Notes under the pieces: model-generated
Database searches by the model: none
What the model was told of the DNA's origin: nothing
Seen by the model: only the letters and a program-made list of their open reading frames with translations
Program-made: the position numbers and the translations under genes
In this document: positions 1 through 5,203 of the stretch, in pieces
Position numbering within the stretch: position 1 is the stretch's first letter
How the letters are laid out: each line of letters starts with the position of its first letter
Source of the DNA: JACMME01 sp051005015
Lineage (GTDB): Bacteria; Gemmatimonadota; Gemmatimonadetes; Gemmatimonadales; Gemmatimonadaceae
Length of the DNA: 5,203 nt
Direction of reading: 5' to 3'
Assembly (NCBI GenBank): GCA_051005015.1
Contig: JBPCJT010000153.1
Location: 1 to 5,203, forward strand

Positions 1-497
1 ACGCCCTGGCGCGCGATCTCGTGGCTCACGATGCCGGTCTCAGCATTCGCCATCATGGAGACTTCCATCTTGGGCAGGTACTTCGGGCGGCGGATGGCGA
101 GTGGATAATCATCGACTTCGAGGGGGAGCCGACCCGCCCACTTGCCGCCCGGCGCGCGTTACACAGTCCGTTGCGTGACGTTGCGGGAATGCAGCGCTCC
201 TTTGCGTACGCCGCTTCGTCGGGCGCCACGGAAGTCGGTGGGTTGGGCGCCGACGCCAGAGTGGAGAGCCGGGCCGCACGCTGGGAGCGCGATGCGCGCG
301 CGGCGTTTCTGGAGGGCTACTTCGGATCGTCGCCCGTGCCGCATGTGCAAGGGCTTCTTCCGGATTCGCGCGAATCCGCTACCGCACTCCTCACCCTGTT
401 CGAGGTAGAGAAGGTCTTTTACGAGCTCGACTACGAGCTGAATAACCGCCCGTCGTGGGCGTGGATTCCGCTACGAGGAATCGCCAAGCTGTTCTGA
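1..497 (+). CDS. Maltokinase C-terminal part, probably the kinase half of a trehalose synthase-maltokinase fusion (5' truncated by window)
   Basis: The frame is open through the left edge (first full codon at 3), so the start lies outside. GTG at 21 is only an internal codon. The visible end carries the phosphotransferase catalytic loop HHGDFHLGQVL (D codon at 60-62, the presumed catalytic Asp), then IIIDFEGEP with the metal-binding Asp (114-116), then SPLRDVAGM. The tail contains EKVFYELDYELNNRPSW followed by IPLRGI. This set is characteristic of maltokinases (Mak/Pep2), which phosphorylate maltose with ATP to maltose-1-phosphate, the GlgE substrate for alpha-glucan synthesis. The ELNNRPxW...IPLRGI ending is the one I associate with TreS-Mak fusions, in which trehalose is isomerised to maltose and phosphorylated by one polypeptide. 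Whether a TreS domain is really fused cannot be seen here. The protein is expected to be cytosolic. The kinase assignment is firm; the fusion is inference. Confidence 0.9.
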   Translation, partial: ALARDLVAHDAGLSIRHHGDFHLGQVLRAADGEWIIIDFEGEPTRPLAARRALHSPLRDVAGMQRSFAYAASSGATEVGGLGADARVESRAARWERDARAAFLEGYFGSSPVPHVQGLLPDSRESATALLTLFEVEKVFYELDYELNNRPSWAWIPLRGIAKLF

Positions 498-510
498 AGG
501 GCCTTTTCAG
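494..510 (+). repeat. Weak hairpin across the maltokinase stop codon
   Basis: CTGAA (494-498) pairs with TTCAG (506-510), with two possible G-U pairs further in. It includes the TGA stop at 495-497. No T-run follows, so it is not a convincing intrinsic terminator. It may be chance. Confidence 0.2.
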
Positions 511-540
511 GGTTCCGCGTCTCGAGGTAGACATCGCGCG

Positions 541-560
541 CGCGACGTTCTTGTGTCGCG
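541..560 (+). repeat. Inverted repeat / hairpin in the leader region
   Basis: CGCGAC (541-546) and GTCGCG (555-560) are exact reverse complements around an 8-base spacer. A G-U pair (547/554) could lengthen the stem. A (CG)5 tract at 535-544 runs into the left arm. No T-run follows, so a terminator role is unlikely. It could be an RNA hairpin or protein site in the gap upstream of the kinase gene. In GC-rich DNA, 6-base arms of this kind can arise by chance. Confidence 0.35.
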
Positions 561-580
561 TACCATTACGCTTGCGCGAA

Positions 581-594
581 GTGACTCCAGTCAC
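581..594. promoter_or_regulatory. Compact dyad GTGACTCCAGTCAC, possible operator
   Basis: GTGACT (581-586) and AGTCAC (589-594) are perfect reverse complements separated by only CC. This geometry suits a dimeric DNA-binding protein better than an RNA hairpin. It lies about 155 bases upstream of the kinase start, in the only sizeable non-coding gap of the window. The arms are less GC-biased than the surroundings, which makes chance somewhat less likely. I do not recognise the cognate regulator, and no second copy was noticed in the window. Confidence 0.4.
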
Positions 595-597
595 AAA

Positions 598-625
598 GGG
601 GAGTGTGTTTTCCCCGGCACTCCCC
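598..625 (+). repeat. Strong 8-bp inverted repeat / hairpin with an alternative inner pairing
   Basis: GGGGAGTG (598-605) and CACTCCCC (618-625) are perfect reverse complements around a 12-base loop. The left arm can also pair, as GGGGA (598-602), with TCCCC (611-615) inside that loop, so two mutually exclusive folds are possible. The sequence after the stem is C-rich without a T-run, so it does not resemble an intrinsic terminator on this strand. It probably lies in the 5' untranslated leader or promoter region of the kinase-treZ-glgX unit. Function is unknown. Confidence 0.45.
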
Positions 626-736
626 CTCCTGCGTCCCAACTCTCCCTCCAATAATTCGGATTTCGGCTCCAGCGAGCTTGCTTCATCCCTTCCGCCGCCC
701 GCTTCTTGCATTCAGGGATGCCGTACCCGGTCCCCC

Positions 737-740
737 GGAG
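737..740 (+). promoter_or_regulatory. Ribosome binding site of the histidine kinase gene
   Basis: GGAG at 737-740 stands 8 bases before ATG at 749. This decides the start, because the reading frame stays open back to a GTG at 455. The 98 codons in between encode a Pro/Ser/Arg-rich stretch with no domain character and would overlap the maltokinase gene. Confidence 0.6.
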
Positions 741-748
741 TTGCGCAG

Positions 749-1963
749 ATGTCATCGGAAGATTTCCTCAAGGATTGTCCTCTCGCCGCCGCGCTTGCCA
801 ACCGTCTGCGGGAGTCGCGCAACGATCTTGCGCACCGCTGGCTGGAACGCATCGCGGATCGCGTGTCGATCGATCCAAACAGGGTCTTCCCGACAGATGC
901 GCTGCTGGATCACGTACCCCTGTTGATGGATGGCATAGCGGACTCCCTGGAAAACGCGGCCAACGAGATCAGCGCGGACATGCCGGTGATTGCGAAGGCA
1001 ATGGAGTTGGGAGAGCTGCGGCACTCGCAGGGCTTTGACGCCTACGAGATAATGAAGGAGTACGAGATTCTGGGTGGGATACTCTTTTCCTTTCTCGTCC
1101 GGGCGGTGGACGAGGAGAAAAAACCATGTGAGGCCAGCGAGCTGCTGGTGTGCGGCCAGCGTCTGTATCGCGCCATAGGGGTGATTCAGCAGACTACGCT
1201 GACACACTATCTACGCCTTTCCCAGGAGCAGGTAAATGAGCGCGAGGGTCGCCTCAGATCATTCAACCGCGCGATCTCGCACGAACTGAAGAATCATCTC
1301 GGCGCCATCATGGGCGCCGGCGAGCTGTTGGAGACGCTCGCCGATCTGGACGAGTCCAAGCGCCTCCGCTTCACGCAGATAATCCGGAAAAACGCGAAGG
1401 AGATGCACGACACGCTTCAGAGCCTCCTCGAGCTCAGCAAGCTCGATAGGGACGCGCGAAGCCAAAAACATGTGAAGCTGCCCGAGGCCGTACAGGAGGT
1501 TGTGAGGCAGCTCCGCGAAGCGACGGGTGCCCGCCAGATCGAGGTAGAGATTGACAGGGATCTGCCCAACATCGATGTGAACGCGGCGGCCGTAGAGCTC
1601 TGTCTCACGAATTACGTCTCCAACGCGATGAAGTACGCCGATTCCTCCAAGGAGCGATCGTGGATACTGATTTCGGCGGCCATGGAGAGCGATACTTCGG
1701 CTGATAAATGCGAGATGGTTTTGCGAGTTCGGGATAATGGCCTGGGCGTTCCGGTCGAAGCACGTGAACGACTGTTCGAACGCTTCTTCCGTGCGCATGA
1801 AAAGAATGTGGCAGGAGTAGAGGGGACGGGGATTGGCCTGAGCATCGTTCGTGACACCGCTGAAGCCATGGGCGGCCGGGCATGGGCGGAGTTTCCCGAG
1901 GAGGGCACGGTATTCGCCTTCTCCTTCCCTTGTCGGCGGGAGAAAGAGGCGACTCAAGTCTGA
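749..1963 (+). CDS. Soluble sensor histidine kinase with RsbRD-like N-terminal domain
   Basis: A 404-residue protein. Residues ~10-160 are alpha-helical with Trp31 and the pattern LANRLRES...HRWLERIAD, resembling the RsbRD N-terminal sensor domain found in stress-signalling (stressosome-related) proteins. Residues ~168-232 form the HisKA dimerisation region with phospho-acceptor His178 in ISHELKNHL (codon 1280-1282). Residues ~278-395 form the ATP-binding domain: N box with Asn288 and Asn292 (TNYVSNAMKYA), G1 DNGLG (329-333), F box LFERFFR (342-348) and G2 GTGIGL (359-364). All catalytic boxes are intact, so an active autokinase is expected. No transmembrane segment, signal peptide, PAS or receiver domain is seen, so it should sense a cytoplasmic cue. 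The position after the acceptor motif usually held by Pro (HELRTPL) is His183. No response regulator is in the window. It ends 6 bases before treZ, so co-transcription is likely. The kinase call is firm; the sensor-domain name is moderate; the signal is unknown. Confidence 0.9.
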   Translation: MSSEDFLKDCPLAAALANRLRESRNDLAHRWLERIADRVSIDPNRVFPTDALLDHVPLLMDGIADSLENAANEISADMPVIAKAMELGELRHSQGFDAYEIMKEYEILGGILFSFLVRAVDEEKKPCEASELLVCGQRLYRAIGVIQQTTLTHYLRLSQEQVNEREGRLRSFNRAISHELKNHLGAIMGAGELLETLADLDESKRLRFTQIIRKNAKEMHDTLQSLLELSKLDRDARSQKHVKLPEAVQEVVRQLREATGARQIEVEIDRDLPNIDVNAAAVELCLTNYVSNAMKYADSSKERSWILISAAMESDTSADKCEMVLRVRDNGLGVPVEARERLFERFFRAHEKNVAGVEGTGIGLSIVRDTAEAMGGRAWAEFPEEGTVFAFSFPCRREKEATQV

Positions 1964-1969
1964 AGAGAG

Positions 1970-3879
1970 ATGACAACGGTTTGGTCCCTCCAGCGCGGCG
2001 CGAACATTGTGGATAACGGCGTCCGGTTCTCCGTGTGGGCGCCCCATGTGTCCGAGATGAGCGTCCAGCTGTCATGGGCTGACGGCAAAATCGAATCATT
2101 CAGGCTCGAGTCCCATGGCGGCGTGTTCGAGGGCGTAGTTGCCGGGGCGGCAGCCGGTACCGACTACTGGTATCGCCTGGACGGAAAACGGGATCGCCCG
2201 GATCCCGTGAGCCGTTTCCAGCCCGCGGGAGTACGCGGTCCCTCGCGTGTTGTCGATCCCGGCTTATTCCGGTGGACGGATCACGAATGGAAGGGGCTCA
2301 CGCTCGCGGATATGATCATCTACGAGCTGCACGTCGGCACATTCAGCGACGCGGGGACTTTCGCCGGCGTTATCGAGCACCTGCACGAGCTCAAGGCGCT
2401 TGGCATCACAGCGATCGAGCTCATGCCGGTGGCGCAATTTCCTGGCGCGCGCAACTGGGGCTACGATGGAGTTCTTCCGTACGCCGTTCAGAACACTTAT
2501 GGTGGCCCCGACCATCTGCGCATGCTCGTCGACGCCGCCCACGGCGCGGGATTGGCGGTCGTACTCGACGCCGTTTACAACCACATCGGTCCCGAAGGCA
2601 ACCACCTCGGCGAATTCGGACCGTATTTCACGGAGCGCTACAAGACGCCGTGGGGCGCGGCAGTGAACTTCGACGGCCGCGAGAGCGATGAAGTGCGCCG
2701 GTATTTCGTCGACAACGCACTGCACTGGCTCGCCGAGTACCACATCGACTGTTTGAGACTCGATGCAGCCGACAATTTGCTGGATGCCAGTCCGCGGCAC
2801 ATTCTGGAGGAGTTGAGTAATGCCGTACACATCGAGGGCTCGGCCCTCGGGCGCCGAATGACGCTTGTCGCTGAAGCCGATGCGAATGACCCGCGTTACG
2901 TTCGCCCAGCCAGCGTGGGCGGTTACGGTCTCGACGCCCAGTGGGTGGACGACTTCCATCACGCTGCGCGAGTCACGCTCGTGGGAGAGACGACGAGTTA
3001 TTTCAGCGATTACCGAGGGGTCGCATCGGTCGCCAAATCCCTGCGTGACCGGTATGTATATGATGGGCAGTTCTCACCGTACCGCCGCCGAAAACGCGGT
3101 CGCTCGGCCGAGGACATTCCTGCCGATCATTTCGTGGTGTGCGTGCAGAACCATGATCAGGTGGGAAATCGTGCCACAGGCGACCGGCTGTCGGCAGTGG
3201 TTGCCTTCGAGGAACAAAAACTGGCGGCAGCGCTGCTGCTGCTGTCGCCGTACGTGCCGCTCATTTTCATGGGACAGGAATATGGTGAGACTAATCCCTT
3301 TCAATATTTCGTGAGCCATGACGATCGCGATCTGTGCGAGCTCGTCCGCGCGGGACGACGCAGGGAATTCGAGGCCTTCGGATGGGGAGACGAAATTCCG
3401 GATCCCGGGAGCGAAGCGACGTTTCTCCGCTCGAGGCTCGACAGGAGCAAGATGTCAGACTCGCAGCATGCGAAGATCTACGCCCTGTACCAGGATTTGA
3501 TTGCCCTGCGCAAGAGCGAGATCGCGCTCCGCCCCGCCATTCCGGCGGTGCGCGTTGAGCACGATGAGACCAGAGGATGGATTGCACTCATGCTGACTCC
3601 GAAATCGGGGAGGGAGCTGCTGGCAGTGTACAATTTTTCCCGCCTGGAGTCGTGCATTCCGACTCCCGTAACCGATCGGGGATCAGCCTGGGAGCCGGTG
3701 CTCTCGACGAGCGACGGAAAGTATGGCGGAGAAGGACGCTGCTTCCAGAAGGCACGGGAAAGCACCTCGGCCGACGAGGTGCGAGCACTGCCCGCCGCGC
3801 GCGCTTTGCAGCCGGCAATCGCCCACATGATCCTGGGCCCGCAGTCCGCTGAGCTTTACAGCCAGGAGGACGATCGGTG

Positions 3880-3880
<1 letters not shown>
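1970..3880 (+). CDS. treZ: Malto-oligosyltrehalose trehalohydrolase (GH13)
   Basis: A 636-residue cytosolic enzyme that hydrolyses the alpha-1,4 bond next to the terminal trehalose unit of maltooligosyl-trehalose, releasing trehalose; it acts after TreY. Residues ~10-100 are the N-terminal beta-sandwich (CBM48-like; NGVRFSVWAP). The catalytic barrel follows with YELHVGTF (118-125), ELMPVAQFPGARNWGYDG (150-167), region I DAVYNH (200-205), nucleophile Asp265 in DCLRLDA, acid/base Glu302 in LVAEAD, and Asp396 in QNHDQVGNRATGDRL. FMGQEYGE (433-440) and the C-terminal beta domain with STSDGKYGGEG complete the TreZ pattern. The length is slightly above the roughly 560-620 I expect for the family. 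The ATG at 1970 fits the family N-terminus, but only a weak purine stretch (1964-1969) precedes it, suggesting translation coupled to the kinase gene. Oddities: Cys261 where the family usually has Gly (DGLRLDA), and Asp268 where many members have His. Identity is very likely. Confidence 0.95.
3864..3870 (+). promoter_or_regulatory. Strong Shine-Dalgarno of glgX inside the treZ end
   Basis: AGGAGGA at 3864-3870 lies 9 bases before ATG 3880, within the last codons of treZ. GTG at 3877 is in the same frame and directly precedes the ATG. It is 6 bases from the site, so it could serve as an alternative start one residue earlier. The strong site suggests glgX is translated efficiently in its own right, besides the stop-start overlap. 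Confidence 0.75.

Positions 3881-5203
<1,323 letters not shown>

Noticed and set aside
494..510. Intrinsic terminator after the maltokinase gene
   Set aside because: The stem is only 5 bp plus wobble pairs, includes the stop codon, and no T-run follows. It is kept only as a low-confidence hairpin.
616..632. Sigma-54 type promoter from GGCAC followed by GC
   Set aside because: The GG-to-GC spacing is 13 bases rather than the required 10, and the flanking consensus is poor.
651..656. ATAATT as a -10 promoter element for the kinase operon
   Set aside because: No acceptable -35 box lies at the right spacing (the 17-base position reads CCTGCG), so no promoter can be placed with confidence.
455..748. 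N-terminal extension of the kinase reading frame from a GTG at 455
   Set aside because: It would overlap the maltokinase gene by 43 bases, encodes a Pro/Ser/Arg-rich stretch without domain features, and the ATG at 749 has its own GGAG site.
1259..2047. Long minus-strand open frame (262 codons) opposite the kinase gene
   Set aside because: It is an antisense shadow of a clear histidine kinase, shows no recognisable domain, and would extend into treZ.

Overview
This window is an ordinary-looking bacterial chromosome segment with about 60% GC. All recognised genes lie on the + strand and most concern storage glucan and trehalose metabolism. No mobile element, RNA gene or CRISPR array is visible. 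The combination of a TreS-type maltokinase, TreZ, a GlgX/TreX debranching enzyme and a soluble histidine kinase with an RsbRD-like sensor region suggests a free-living, possibly soil, bacterium. Gemmatimonadota or Acidobacteriota would fit, but this is a weak inference from gene content and base composition.

Layout. Positions 1-497 hold the C-terminal end of a maltokinase, most likely the kinase half of a trehalose synthase-maltokinase fusion; the rest lies left of the window. Positions 498-748 are a 251-base non-coding gap with three inverted repeats, probably the regulatory region of the next genes. Positions 749-1963 encode a 404-residue cytoplasmic histidine kinase. Six bases later treZ begins (1970-3880, malto-oligosyltrehalose trehalohydrolase). 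Its stop overlaps the start of glgX/treX (3880 to the right edge, isoamylase-type debranching enzyme), which is cut by the window end with 441 codons visible.

How the genes fit together. GlgX/TreX trims alpha-1,6 branches from glycogen or dextrin to release linear maltodextrins. TreY, not in the window but expected just downstream, would turn the reducing end into a trehalose unit, and TreZ would release free trehalose. The maltokinase upstream belongs to the TreS/Mak/GlgE route, which converts trehalose via maltose to maltose-1-phosphate and back to alpha-glucan. The region therefore appears to carry both directions of glycogen-trehalose exchange. The most notable point is the sensor kinase gene packed immediately in front of treZ and glgX, apparently as the first gene of the same transcription unit. 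This suggests, without proving, that trehalose production here is tied to a stress-sensing signalling protein.
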